Positions 15,474-24,315 of a stretch of DNA of 38,934 bases are shown piece after piece (positions within the stretch are counted from its first letter, which is position 1; each line of letters starts with the position of its first letter). Source of the stretch: Bryobacterales bacterium (GTDB taxonomy: Bacteria; Acidobacteriota; Terriglobia; Bryobacterales; Bryobacteraceae); the NCBI GenBank assembly GCA_019261985.1, contig JAFAQY010000135.1, forward strand, positions 1 to 38,934, written 5' to 3'. The position numbers and the translations under genes are program-made. Below the pieces are notes generated by a model, which made no database searches, was not told where the DNA came from, and saw nothing but the letters and a program-made list of their open reading frames with translations.

Positions 15474-16505
15474 GTGCATGTGGACACCGCGGTCAGCTTT
15501 CGCGGGGGACAGGAGGCTTTGCTGCTGCTTGCGCGCGGGCTCCGCAGCCGCGGACACCAGCAGAAAATTGCGAGTCCGGCGGATTCGGCGCTCACCAGGC
15601 AAGCTGCCGAAAACGGTTTTGAGACCATTCCGTTAACCGGACCCCTCGGGCTGCGGCGGCATTTGCAACGGTGCCAAATCGTCCATAGCCACAGCGGGCG
15701 AGCGCAGACCATTGCATTCGCGGCGACGATGCGAATACCGTTGGTGCGCATTACAACGCGCCATGTCGCGTTTGAGCCCCGGCATGCCGCGGTTCATCGC
15801 CTTAAGTACACCAAGACGTGTGACGGAATCATTGCCGTGTCAGAGGCCGTTCGGCGCGTTTTGGTGGAAGCGGGCGTGCCGGACGGAAAGATCGAGGTAA
15901 TTCATACCGGCATCGAAATTCCTTCCGCGCCCGCTACCCAGGAACAACGCGCTGCCGCACGCGACAAATTCGGATTCAGGCACGGGGATTTTGTCGCCGG
16001 ACACCTGGGCGCATTTACGTTCGAAAAAGGGCAGGATATCGCGATTACTGCCGCGCAGACTTTGCGTGCTCGAATGCCGCAATTGCGACTGATTCTGGCG
16101 GGCGAAGGCGCGCTGGCGGCAGCTCCGGGCGCGATAATTATGCCCGGATTTATCGAAAATCGCGAGGAATTTTTCGCCGCGCTGGACTTGTTTGTCATGC
16201 CCTCTCGATCCGAGGGCTGGGGCTTGGCGGCGGCGGAGGCGCTCGCCCACGGAGTTCCCGTCGTCGCCTCCGCGACGGGCGGACTTACGGAAATCGTCGA
16301 TCCAGGCGCGACGGGATGGCTTGTACTGGCCGGGGATGCGCAAGCGCTCGCCGGTGCAATTGTCGAAGCTGCTTCCGACCTTGAGCGGCTTCGCGAAATG
16401 GGAATACGCGCGAGAATAAGCGCGCCGCGGTTCTCTTCAGATCGAACGGCGGAGCTCACGGAAGCCTTTTACAAGCGTTTTTTGCACGCAAGCGCTGAGA
16501 TATAA
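15474..16505 (+). CDS. Glycosyltransferase family 4 (GT-B)
   Basis: The 343-residue protein has the N-terminal acceptor-side motif [20 protein letters not shown], a central [11 protein letters not shown] segment, and the GT4 donor site [20 protein letters not shown] followed by [20 protein letters not shown], containing the E-x7-E pattern. Such enzymes transfer a sugar from a nucleotide donor, typically in LPS or exopolysaccharide synthesis. The start is GTG 15474; GTG 15480 is an alternative, and no clear ribosome site precedes either. Its stop overlaps the -10 box of infA. The UDP-GlcNAc 2-epimerase two genes downstream fits a surface-polysaccharide role. Confidence 0.85.
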   Translation: MHVDTAVSFRGGQEALLLLARGLRSRGHQQKIASPADSALTRQAAENGFETIPLTGPLGLRRHLQRCQIVHSHSGRAQTIAFAATMRIPLVRITTRHVAFEPRHAAVHRLKYTKTCDGIIAVSEAVRRVLVEAGVPDGKIEVIHTGIEIPSAPATQEQRAAARDKFGFRHGDFVAGHLGAFTFEKGQDIAITAAQTLRARMPQLRLILAGEGALAAAPGAIIMPGFIENREEFFAALDLFVMPSRSEGWGLAAAEALAHGVPVVASATGGLTEIVDPGATGWLVLAGDAQALAGAIVEAASDLERLREMGIRARISAPRFSSDRTAELTEAFYKRFLHASAEI

Positions 16506-16506
16506 T
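16482..16506 (+). promoter_or_regulatory. Putative infA promoter embedded in the end of the glycosyltransferase gene
   Basis: A perfect TATAAT is at 16501-16506; its TAA is the glycosyltransferase stop codon (16503-16505). TTGCAC at 16482-16487 is 13 bp upstream, shorter than usual; a TTTTTT at 16478-16483 would give 17 bp spacing. A strong ribosome site GGAGGAG precedes ATG 16523. Confidence 0.5.
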
Positions 16507-16522
16507 CTGCTCTGGGAGGAGA

Positions 16523-16741
16523 ATGAGCAAAGAAGATAGCATTGAAGTCACTGGTACCGTAGTTGAAAAATTCCCGAGCGGCCTGTTCAGCGTACAGCTG
16601 GATCAGGACCGCACAGTCCTTGCCCACCTGGCTGGTAAGCTTCGCCGCAATCGCATTCGCGTGCTGGCAGGCGATCGCGTCACGCTCGAGCTTTCGCCCT
16701 ACGACCTGACCAAAGGGCGTATCACTTATCGCCACAAGTAA
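16523..16741 (+). CDS. infA: Translation initiation factor IF-1
   Basis: The 72 residues are full length for IF-1 and form a single S1/OB fold: [20 protein letters not shown], then [20 protein letters not shown] and [22 protein letters not shown]-1 binds the 30S A site and helps start-codon selection with IF-2 and IF-3. Here it lies between polysaccharide genes rather than among ribosomal proteins, and a second copy elsewhere in the genome is possible. The consensus -10 box and strong Shine-Dalgarno imply high expression independent of the glycosyltransferase gene. Confidence 0.95.
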   Translation: MSKEDSIEVTGTVVEKFPSGLFSVQLDQDRTVLAHLAGKLRRNRIRVLAGDRVTLELSPYDLTKGRITYRHK

Positions 16742-17897
16742 GCATCGCCCGCGCATCCTGCTGATCTTCGGGACGCGCCCCGAAGCCATCAAGCTCGCGC
16801 CCGTCTACGAGCGTCTACGCGAAATCCCGGAACGGATGGATACTCGGATTGCGGCCACCGCTCAGCATCGAGGCATGCTCGATCAGGTTCTGGATGCCTT
16901 CTCAATTCAGCCCGATTACGATCTGGATTTGATGAAGCCAGGGCAGAGCCTGCTTGAATCGACATCGAGAATTTTGGCAGCTCTGGAACCGGTTTTCAAA
17001 CGCGAACAACCGGATTGCGTACTGGTCCAGGGCGACACGACAACTGCCCTTTGCGGCGCGCTCGCCGCTTTTTATCACAACGTGGCAGTGGGACACGTAG
17101 AAGCGGGATTGCGCACCGGCGATGCACGGCAACCCTTTCCCGAAGAGATGAATCGCGTGCTCGCCGGCCGATTGGCGGCGCTTCACTTTGCGCCCACCGA
17201 AACCTCGGCCGAGAACCTGCGGCGCGAACACGTTAGCGCCGCGAATATATTTGTCACTGGAAACACCGGCATCGATGCAGTCCTCGAAATTCGCGATGCA
17301 TTAGCCGAAGGAAGGCTCCGCGGCGAGGGCTTGCCGGACTTGGCTTCGCGGAAAAAGCTGGTAGTCGTCACGGCGCATCGTCGCGAAAGTTTCGGCGAGG
17401 GATTCGATAGCATCTGCCGCGCGCTGGTCCGGCTAGCGGCTCGCGAAGATGTGGAGATCGTTTACCCGGTACACCCGAATCCGAACGTGCAGGATCCCGT
17501 CAACCGGCTTTTGCGTAATACCCGCGGAATTCATTTAATCGATCCGTTGCCCTACGTGCCATTCGTGGATTTGATGCGAAAGGCTCGCGTGCTGCTGACG
17601 GATTCCGGCGGGATTCAGGAAGAGGGTCCTTCGCTCGGCAAACCGGTTCTGGTGATGCGCGAAAAAACCGAACGGCCGGAGGCGGTGATTGCCGGCACCG
17701 CGCGGCTGGTGGGAGTGGCTGAGGATCGTATTGTGGCGGAAACCGTTTTGCTGCTGGAAGACGAATCGGAGTACGAGCGCCGCTCTCACATTCATAATCC
17801 TTACGGGGATGGCCGGGCGGCGGAGCGAATTCGCGATATCCTGTGTGCGCGTTTCGCCTCCGGCGCGGCTCCAACTTACGCGCATACAAGCGCTTAG
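16740..17897 (+). CDS. wecB: UDP-N-acetylglucosamine 2-epimerase (non-hydrolysing), no canonical start codon visible
   Basis: The protein interconverts UDP-GlcNAc and UDP-ManNAc. The family N-terminus RILLIFGTRPEAIKLAPVYE lies at 16752-16811, before the first ATG in frame (16836), followed by QGDTTTALCGALAAFYH, GHVEAGLRTGDARQPFPEEM, VTAHRRESF and LTDSGGIQEEGPSLGKPVLV. Between the in-frame stop at 16707 and ATG 16836 there is no ATG, GTG or TTG. Starting at 16836 would delete the first strand and the GTRPEA motif. ATC 16728, overlapping infA, or CTG 16758 are possible unusual starts; otherwise the start codon has mutated or the assembly has an error. The listed start marks where family-like coding begins. 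Total length about 385 codons fits the family. Confidence 0.85.
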   Translation, partial: KHRPRILLIFGTRPEAIKLAPVYERLREIPERMDTRIAATAQHRGMLDQVLDAFSIQPDYDLDLMKPGQSLLESTSRILAALEPVFKREQPDCVLVQGDTTTALCGALAAFYHNVAVGHVEAGLRTGDARQPFPEEMNRVLAGRLAALHFAPTETSAENLRREHVSAANIFVTGNTGIDAVLEIRDALAEGRLRGEGLPDLASRKKLVVVTAHRRESFGEGFDSICRALVRLAAREDVEIVYPVHPNPNVQDPVNRLLRNTRGIHLIDPLPYVPFVDLMRKARVLLTDSGGIQEEGPSLGKPVLVMREKTERPEAVIAGTARLVGVAEDRIVAETVLLLEDESEYERRSHIHNPYGDGRAAERIRDILCARFASGAAPTYAHTSA

Positions 17898-17961
17898 CGC
17901 TTATCGTCCGCGCCGGCGAGCCTTTCATGCCCAAATAATCGGCCTGAGAGGAGAAGTATCC

Positions 17962-18993
17962 TTGCCCGGTCCACCTATTCCTATTCGTCCGCGGCGCGCG
18001 ACGGCGGCGAACCTCGCTAACGAACTTGCTCGAAGGGTTGTGGGACAGCCGCACGCGATGGAGCAGATTGTTCCTTACGTGCAAATGCACCGCGCCGGCC
18101 TGGCTCCGGAGGGGCGGCCAGCGGGCGTATTCTTGCTGCTCGGGCCTACCGGCACCGGTAAAACCAGGACCGTAGAAGCGCTCGCCGAAGTGCTGCACGG
18201 TAGCGAGAAATCGCTTCTTAAGGTCGACTGCGGCGAGTTTCAGATGGAGCACGAAGTGGCGAAACTAATCGGCGCTCCTCCGGGTTATTTGGGGCATCGC
18301 GAAACTCAGCCCATGCTGACTCAGCAGAAGGTGAATTCCGTAGCGAGTGAAAGCTGCAATTTATCGCTGCTTTTGTTCGATGAGATCGAGAAGGCGGCTT
18401 CCAGCATGACGCGCCTGCTGCTGGGCGTGCTTGATAAAGCCGTGCTGCGCCTGGGGGATAACTCAACGGTAAATTTCGAGCGAAGCCTGATTTTTCTGAC
18501 CAGCAATTTGGGGGCGGAGGCGATGCGGAAGGAACTCGCGCCGAATTTCGGGTTTGAGGCGATGGTAGCGGAGGATCGCAAGGCGAGCGCAGGGAAAATT
18601 CACAGCATCGGCATGGGCGCGGTGCGGCGGAAGTTTTCGCCTGAATTCGTCAATCGCATTGACGCCGTGATTGCATATCAACCGTTGGAGCGCTCATCGC
18701 TCGAAGCAATTCTCCATCAGCAAATCCAAGCCCTGGAGCGCCATATCGGGGACCGCCTGGAAGACCGCGCGTTCGAGCTTGAGATCGGCGATGACGCATT
18801 CGCATGGCTGTTGCGCAAAGGGACTAGTTGTGAATACGGCGCGCGGGAGTTGAAGCGCACCATTTTGCGGAGCCTGACTCAACCGATCGCGGCCATGGTG
18901 GAAAGCGGTCGAATTCCGCCTGAATCGCTGGTGCGGGTGGAGGTTGCGGGGGACCGGGAGAGTCTGGATCTCGTGGTGGAAGAGCCGGAATAA
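17962..18993 (+). CDS. Single-domain AAA+ Clp-like ATPase (resembles the ClpB/ClpC second module)
   Basis: TTG 17962, preceded by GAGAGGAGAAG, gives 343 residues. Walker A is GPTGTGKT (61-68), Walker B LLLFDEIEKA (from 136) and sensor 1 FLTSN. The pore-loop region is GAPPGYLGHRE, the FSPEFVNRIDAVIAYQPLE region carries the arginine-finger part, and GARELKRTI is the sensor 2 of the ClpB C-terminal domain. It lacks the N-domain, the first AAA module and the middle domain of ClpB/ClpC, and no ClpP tripeptide loop is obvious. Family members remodel proteins as hexamers; the substrate is unknown. Upstream in-frame codons overlap wecB and are not used. The last about 15 codons are duplicated 200 bp downstream. 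Confidence 0.8.
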   Translation: MPGPPIPIRPRRATAANLANELARRVVGQPHAMEQIVPYVQMHRAGLAPEGRPAGVFLLLGPTGTGKTRTVEALAEVLHGSEKSLLKVDCGEFQMEHEVAKLIGAPPGYLGHRETQPMLTQQKVNSVASESCNLSLLLFDEIEKAASSMTRLLLGVLDKAVLRLGDNSTVNFERSLIFLTSNLGAEAMRKELAPNFGFEAMVAEDRKASAGKIHSIGMGAVRRKFSPEFVNRIDAVIAYQPLERSSLEAILHQQIQALERHIGDRLEDRAFELEIGDDAFAWLLRKGTSCEYGARELKRTILRSLTQPIAAMVESGRIPPESLVRVEVAGDRESLDLVVEEPE

Positions 18994-19318
18994 CTTCAAA
19001 CTGCAGTGGCGGACTGAGGTCCGCCGCAGCCTGAAGGCTGCCCCACCTGGTCGGGTATGGTGAAAAGTTCGCCAGCGCGATTGGCAATCGCGCGCAGGAT
19101 AGCATCCTGCCCCACGGGCAGCGGCGATGGTGGAGAGTCGCCGTATCGGGGGGCGGGGAGGGTCTGGATCTGGTGGTCGAAGAGCTGGAATAACTTCAAA
19201 CCGCAGTGGCGGACTGAAGTCGGCCGCAGCCCTGAGGGCTGCCCCACCTGGTCGAGTATCGTGAAAAGTTCGCCGGCGCGATTGGCAATCGCGCGCAGGA
19301 TAGCATCCTGCCCCACGG
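18951..19318. repeat. 200-bp tandem duplication of a gene 3' end plus a four-module palindromic repeat
   Basis: Stop codons at 18991-18993 and 19191-19193 are exactly 200 bp apart, each preceded by codons for LDLVVEE. After each stop, unit 1 has four stems: GGCGGAC/GTCCGCC (19008-19025), GCAGCC/GGCTGC (19026-19041), GCGCGATT-GGC-AATCGCGC (19075-19093) and GCAGGAT-AGC-ATCCTGC (19094-19110). Unit 2 repeats this arrangement at 19208-19312 with few changes. The block fills the 398-bp gap before the TPR gene and may also act as a terminator. Confidence 0.8.
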
Positions 19319-19391
19319 CGACGGCTTGTTGTATGCTGGTGTCTTGAAACCGCTTACTACTCTGTAACAGCTTTCTGGAGGTTCAAGATCT

Positions 19392-20570
19392 ATGCAATCG
19401 ATGCTGCGAAACGTGCTCATTGCAGCTCCGCTCACAATCCTGTTCTCGGCCGCCGGTTGGGCGCAGACGGGCGCGATTGAGGGCGACGTAAAAGGCGAAG
19501 ACGGCAAGCCCGCGGTCGGCGCGGTCATAAAGATCGAGCGCAAGGACATTAAGGGCAACTACAACACCAAGACCGACAAAAAAGGCCACTACTACTATGG
19601 CGGCCTTGGGGTGCCGGGCATGTACGACATCACGGTTGAAGTGAACGGGAAACCTATGGATGCGATGCGTGGAGTGCGGACAACGGGCGCTCCCGCGGAG
19701 GTGAATTTCGATCTCAAGCAGGCCGCCGCGCGCAATGCCGCAGCCGCTGGAGCAGCAGCAGGGGCCGGAGCGGCTGGAGGCGCCGCAGGCGCCGCGCCGC
19801 CGCCGGAAGAGAACCGCAGCCTGAGCCCCGCGCAGAAGGCCGAGCTCGAGAAGCAGCGCAAAGAGCAAGAAGCGGCCATGGCGCGCAACAAGGAGTTGAA
19901 CGACGCCTTTAACGCGGGCCGCGAAGCGGAGACTGCGAAAAACTGGGATGTCGCAATCCAGCAATTCGACAAGGCTTCGCAGCTCGATCCTAAGCAGCAC
20001 GTGGTCTGGAGCCACCTTGCCGACAGCTACGTCAGCCGCGGCGGCACGAAGACCGGCGCGGACCAGCAGGCCGATTATGCGAAAGGCGTTGAAGATTACC
20101 AGAAGGCGCTCGAGATCAAACCGGACGACCCCGCCTATCACAACAACTACGCGTTGGCGCTCGCAAAGATGAAGAAGATCGACGAGGCGCAAGCGGAACT
20201 GAATAAGGCTGCGCAGATGGACGCGGCCAATGCGGGCAAGTACTACTACAACTTCGGCGCTATTTTGGTGAATGCCGGGCAGAACGATGCGGCGGGCGAA
20301 GCTTTCAAGAAAGCCATCGCGGCCGATCCGAATTACGCCGATGCCTACTACCAGTTGGGAATCGTTCTGGTCGGAAAGGCGACAACCACGCCCGACGGCA
20401 AAATCGTTCCGCCTCCGGGAACGGAAGATGCGTTCCAGAAATATTTGGCCTTGCAGCCGAACGGAGCGAATGCCGACGGCGCGAAGGCCATGCTGGCCTC
20501 AATGGGCGCTTCGATCCAGACCTCGTTTGACAAACCGGGCGCGAAGCAGACCAACACGAAGAAGAAGTAA
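19392..20570 (+). CDS. Secreted protein with carboxypeptidase-regulatory-like domain and TPR repeats
   Basis: The 392-residue protein has a signal peptide (NVLIAAPLTILFSAAGWAQ), then a beta-sandwich like the carboxypeptidase regulatory domain (residues about 25-115: GAIEGDVKGEDGKPAVGAVI). An Ala/Gly-rich linker of about 40 residues follows, then at least four TPR units at about 165-345 (WDVAIQQFDKASQLDPKQHV, GVEDYQKALEIKPDDPAYHN, AFKKAIAADPNYADAYYQLG). It is likely a periplasmic or surface scaffold. ATG 19392 follows GGAGG at good distance. The next gene begins three bases after its stop. Confidence 0.8.
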   Translation: MQSMLRNVLIAAPLTILFSAAGWAQTGAIEGDVKGEDGKPAVGAVIKIERKDIKGNYNTKTDKKGHYYYGGLGVPGMYDITVEVNGKPMDAMRGVRTTGAPAEVNFDLKQAAARNAAAAGAAAGAGAAGGAAGAAPPPEENRSLSPAQKAELEKQRKEQEAAMARNKELNDAFNAGREAETAKNWDVAIQQFDKASQLDPKQHVVWSHLADSYVSRGGTKTGADQQADYAKGVEDYQKALEIKPDDPAYHNNYALALAKMKKIDEAQAELNKAAQMDAANAGKYYYNFGAILVNAGQNDAAGEAFKKAIAADPNYADAYYQLGIVLVGKATTTPDGKIVPPPGTEDAFQKYLALQPNGANADGAKAMLASMGASIQTSFDKPGAKQTNTKKK

Positions 20571-20573
20571 CTA

Positions 20574-20876
20574 ATGCGGATCATCCTGGAAGCGGTAATT
20601 GCGGTGCTGGCGATCACAGTACTGCGAGCCGTAATCGGGATGATCATGAAGGGCTTCTCGGATCTATTCGGCCCGTCTTCCTCGAGTTCGGCGGGCGGGG
20701 CGAGCCGCCCACAGCGTCCGGCGCCTGGCCCCGAGCCACTGAAGAAAGATCCCATGTGCGGCACATTCATCGCCGCTTCCAGCTCCGTACAGAAGACCGT
20801 CGACGGCGAGACGTTCTACTTTTGCTCGGCCGAGTGCCGGGATAAATTTCGCGGACCGGTGAGAAAAGCCGGATAA
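20574..20876 (+). CDS. Membrane-anchored YHS-like metal-binding protein
   Basis: The 100-residue protein has one N-terminal hydrophobic helix (ILEAVIAVLAITVLRAVIGM), a Ser/Pro-rich spacer and a C-terminal domain KDPMCGTFIAASSSVQKTVD, then FYFCSAECRDKF. The DPMCG and FCS-x2-C arrangement is the signature of YHS/TRASH-type domains that bind metal ions through cysteines. It is cotranscribed with the TPR protein (3-bp gap). The bound metal and partner are unknown. Confidence 0.75.
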   Translation: MRIILEAVIAVLAITVLRAVIGMIMKGFSDLFGPSSSSSAGGASRPQRPAPGPEPLKKDPMCGTFIAASSSVQKTVDGETFYFCSAECRDKFRGPVRKAG

Positions 20877-20955
20877 CAGCGTACGGGCGCGCGTTATGTA
20901 AAACCCCTCCCCCGTCGCAGGGCCAAATGTGCTTCAATCTGACGAGGGGGTAAAA

Positions 20956-23900
20956 ATGAGGGCAAGTTATTTCCAGCGTGTTGCACTTTCATCTTTGGTG
21001 GTGTTAATGGCCGTGGCGCCAGCCGCATTCGCCCAGCTCACCGGCGATCTGCAAGTCAACGTCTCCGATATATCTAACGCCGGCATACCTAACGCCTCAA
21101 TAATGGTCAAGAACCTCGATACGGGCGCGACCCGCACTGCAAACACTGATGTAATCGGTGAGGTCAGCGTTAATCAGCTAGCTGTCGGCAACTACGAAAT
21201 TACGGTCGCCCATGAAGGGTTTGCAACCACCAAGGTGCAAGGTACCGTCGTGGGCGGCACCAGCAACACTGTATCTGTGACGGTCAACGTGGCGACGGCG
21301 GCCCAGGAGATTGTAGTCACGGCAAGAGCGGAAATTATCAATACGGTGAACGGTCAGTTGCAGCAGACCACAGAACGGAGCTCGATTGCCGATTTACCCA
21401 CGGTGACCAGCGGCGTCCTGCAACTAGCGACCACTTCGCCCGGGGTCGCGCCAGTCACGCCCAATAATCCGTTTCTCGGCTTGGGCAGTTATAACTCGAA
21501 TGGGGGCCGCGGACGGTCGAACAATATCACTATTGACGGAGCCACCGCTACGGATATCAGTACCACCGGCGGCGCCGGGCTAGGCACGGTTCCGCTGGAT
21601 GCGATCCGGGAAGTAAACTTCATCACGAATCAGTTCAACGCCGAATTCGGCCGCAATGCCAGCTCGCAATTTCAAATTCTTACGCTGAGCGGATCCAACG
21701 ATTTCCATGGCGAGCTGTTCGAATTTTTCCGTAATAGCTTCCTAAATACACGCGATTACTTCGACCGCACTGGCTTCGCCGTCCCCAACATCAACAACGA
21801 TTGGGGAGCGATGGCGGGCGGAAAAATCCGCGCGAATAAGCTGTTTTATTTCGGAAGCTATGAGGAAAATACGATTCGAGGCCTGGGCGGCACAAGAATC
21901 GCGACCGTCCCCACTCCCGCGCAGGTTGCCGGCGCCGTTCCGTTTGCTCAGCAGATAATTAAGGACTACAACGTCCCGACGAGTCCTACCGGCACGGTGA
22001 CGCAAGTCGCCCCCAATACCACCGACTTTCTCGGTTGGTCAGGCCGCGTCGACTGGATTGTAACGAAGAACGACAATTTCTTCGGCCGTTTTGGAGAGTC
22101 GGCCAACCACGCCAACAGCACCGGCAATACTTTTATCGATTCCAACCTGGTGCTAAACGGAGCCAGCAGCTTCAACCGCTCCTGGACCGGCACCTTGAAC
22201 GAAACTCACACGTTCAGTCCAAATACGGTCAACAACTTCATGGCTGCGTATGGGCGCAGCGCGCCTGTATTCACGCCCTTTGTGAACAACAGCGGAAAGC
22301 CGGAGATCATCTTTAACGACGGCACGGCAAACTTCGGCACCTGGAGCGGACTTCCGCAGGGCCGGATTCAGAACACGTTCCAATACCAGGACATTGTGAC
22401 GCACGTGCGTGGAAGACACACCATCAAATTGGGAATTGAAGTCGATCGCGTCCAGGCCAATAGTTTCTTCGATAGCAACGTCAATGGCTCGCTCACGTTC
22501 CTAACGCTGGCTCAGTTCCTTCAAGGCAACGCCTTTCAATACTCGCAGGATTTTGGAAACTCCAGGCGCGGCAACCGGTTGTGGAACACGTTTTTCTTCG
22601 TTCAGGACGACTGGCACGTAACCAGAACTTTCACGCTCAATGTCGGCTTCCGCGAAGAAGTCGCAGGCGCCGTCAGCGAAATCAACGGTATTCTTTCGAA
22701 CCTGGATATCACGAAGACCACTACTCCGATGGGCGGAGCGGGCACGGGGCCGCTAGGCGCATTCTACACCGGTGGCAGCTACTTCAAGACCAACTGGAAT
22801 CCGGGACCAAGATTCGGTTTTGCTTGGAACCCCCGCAGCGGAAAGACGGTGATCCGCGGCGGTTATGGAATCTCGTACGATTTCATCTTCCTGAATCCGA
22901 TCACCAACGGACGTTTCCTGCCTCCGTATATGTATACGTTCTCGCTGCCCCAAGGACAAGTGGGCGTGGCTCCTAATACTCTCGACGCCATCTACGCGGG
23001 AACCTCTCCGTTCCAGCAGCAAAGCTCGTCTGTGGTCGGCACATTCGGCACAACTATCAAAAATTTCGGCAATGTCACTTACATCGATCCGAATCTGAAA
23101 AATCCACAAGTGCAGCAGTACACGCTGACTGTGGAACGGCAAATTTTCAGTTGGCTTTTCCGGGTTGGTTACTCCGGCAGTAAGGGAACCTATTTGCAGC
23201 GGACGCAGCTACAGAACATCATCACTCCCGGGTTGTACACTATCCCTCAGTCGCTCGCGCAGCAACAACAAGAGCAGGCAGCGGGCGTTTTCACAGCGGT
23301 ATATAACGCCTCGAATCCTTCATCCACAACGCCAAGCAACCGTATCGATCCCCGCTTCAACCGCGTCAGCGTGGTGAACTCGACGGCAAATTCCAGCTAC
23401 AATTCCTTGCAAATATACGCCGAGCGCCGCTTCGCCGACTGGTACGGTATGACGGTCGCGTATACGTGGTCCAAATCGATCGACGATGCTTCGGATGCGC
23501 TGGGCGTACTCGCGAACGACACGCCCAATCAGCAGGACCCGTTTAACAACCGCAACAACCGGGCGGTCTCGCAGTTCGATATTCCCCAGCGGATCGCGAT
23601 CACGCACGACTTCCTATCCAATTTCAAAGGAATCTCCAATCCCGTGGCGCGATATGTCGTCAACGGATGGGAGTTCAGCGGTATTTTCCAGGCGCAAACC
23701 GGGGTGCCGGTGAACCTGTTTGCAGGCACGGTAGCAGGCGTTCCGGATGGACTGCTGATCGGGTTTAACGCCGCTACTTATCCGCAGCGTCCAAATCAGG
23801 TGGGTCCAATTAACATCCCGTTCCAACCGAATCCCGGCGCCGGTTCCGCGAACCCGAACCTGATTCCCAATTCCGGCCTGGCCCAGCCGTTGATCGGACA

Positions 23901-24156
23901 CTTGGGCACGTTAGGGCGAAACGTGCTTCGAATAAATCCCTTGATCGACGCAGATATGACGTTCGGCCGCGTTTTCAAGCTGCGGGAGCGCTTGAATCTG
24001 AGGTTGCAAGCGCAGGTTTACAACGTGTTCAACAACACGACGTTCAGTTTCGGCAGCTCGGTCAACAATCTTTCCTCGCCGTCGACGTTCGGGTATTATT
24101 CGGGAACGGACACGAACACGCGCCGCATCGCCCTCACGGGCCGCCTGAACTGGTAA
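20956..24156 (+). CDS. TonB-dependent, Oar-like outer-membrane receptor
   Basis: ATG 20956 is preceded by GAGGGGG and yields 1066 residues. A signal peptide (SSLVVLMAVAPAAFAQ) is followed by a carboxypeptidase-regulatory domain (residues about 20-105) ending in QEIVVTARAE. A plug region (NNITIDGATATDIST, REVNFITNQFNAEFGRNASS) and a long beta-barrel follow, ending RRIALTGRLNW with a terminal aromatic residue. Such Oar-like proteins are abundant in Acidobacteria and are thought to import or export large substrates across the outer membrane; the ligand is not evident. It stands alone on its strand and converges on the hydrolase gene without a clear hairpin between them. Confidence 0.88.
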   Translation: MRASYFQRVALSSLVVLMAVAPAAFAQLTGDLQVNVSDISNAGIPNASIMVKNLDTGATRTANTDVIGEVSVNQLAVGNYEITVAHEGFATTKVQGTVVGGTSNTVSVTVNVATAAQEIVVTARAEIINTVNGQLQQTTERSSIADLPTVTSGVLQLATTSPGVAPVTPNNPFLGLGSYNSNGGRGRSNNITIDGATATDISTTGGAGLGTVPLDAIREVNFITNQFNAEFGRNASSQFQILTLSGSNDFHGELFEFFRNSFLNTRDYFDRTGFAVPNINNDWGAMAGGKIRANKLFYFGSYEENTIRGLGGTRIATVPTPAQVAGAVPFAQQIIKDYNVPTSPTGTVTQVAPNTTDFLGWSGRVDWIVTKNDNFFGRFGESANHANSTGNTFIDSNLVLNGASSFNRSWTGTLNETHTFSPNTVNNFMAAYGRSAPVFTPFVNNSGKPEIIFNDGTANFGTWSGLPQGRIQNTFQYQDIVTHVRGRHTIKLGIEVDRVQANSFFDSNVNGSLTFLTLAQFLQGNAFQYSQDFGNSRRGNRLWNTFFFVQDDWHVTRTFTLNVGFREEVAGAVSEINGILSNLDITKTTTPMGGAGTGPLGAFYTGGSYFKTNWNPGPRFGFAWNPRSGKTVIRGGYGISYDFIFLNPITNGRFLPPYMYTFSLPQGQVGVAPNTLDAIYAGTSPFQQQSSSVVGTFGTTIKNFGNVTYIDPNLKNPQVQQYTLTVERQIFSWLFRVGYSGSKGTYLQRTQLQNIITPGLYTIPQSLAQQQQEQAAGVFTAVYNASNPSSTTPSNRIDPRFNRVSVVNSTANSSYNSLQIYAERRFADWYGMTVAYTWSKSIDDASDALGVLANDTPNQQDPFNNRNNRAVSQFDIPQRIAITHDFLSNFKGISNPVARYVVNGWEFSGIFQAQTGVPVNLFAGTVAGVPDGLLIGFNAATYPQRPNQVGPINIPFQPNPGAGSANPNLIPNSGLAQPLIGHLGTLGRNVLRINPLIDADMTFGRVFKLRERLNLRLQAQVYNVFNNTTFSFGSSVNNLSSPSTFGYYSGTDTNTRRIALTGRLNW

Positions 24157-24315
24157 AAGTACTTTTCGCGCCAGGGATTTGAGGCCCTCGATTACGCTGC
24201 GAAACTAATTTTTGATTTTCCGCCGCGCGCGCTTGCTTTGGGTCCGGTTTCCGATAGATCTCATTGAGATGCTCAAGCATGGGTTGCGGGCGGGTGTTCG
24301 AGCGCCAGCGGGTAT

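Noticed and set aside
14853-15602. Minus-strand frame with repeated SETLIP-type peptides through the 27-bp array
   Set aside because: It arises from the tandem repeat and overlaps two supported genes in other frames; no start signal or family similarity.
17689-17961. Start of the AAA+ ATPase inside wecB
   Set aside because: The codons overlap a well-conserved part of the epimerase; TTG 17962 has a strong ribosome site and family sequence follows it.
24157-24315. Terminator between the convergent TonB receptor and hydrolase genes
   Set aside because: Only a short AAAAGTACTTTT palindrome is present; no GC-rich hairpin with T-run.
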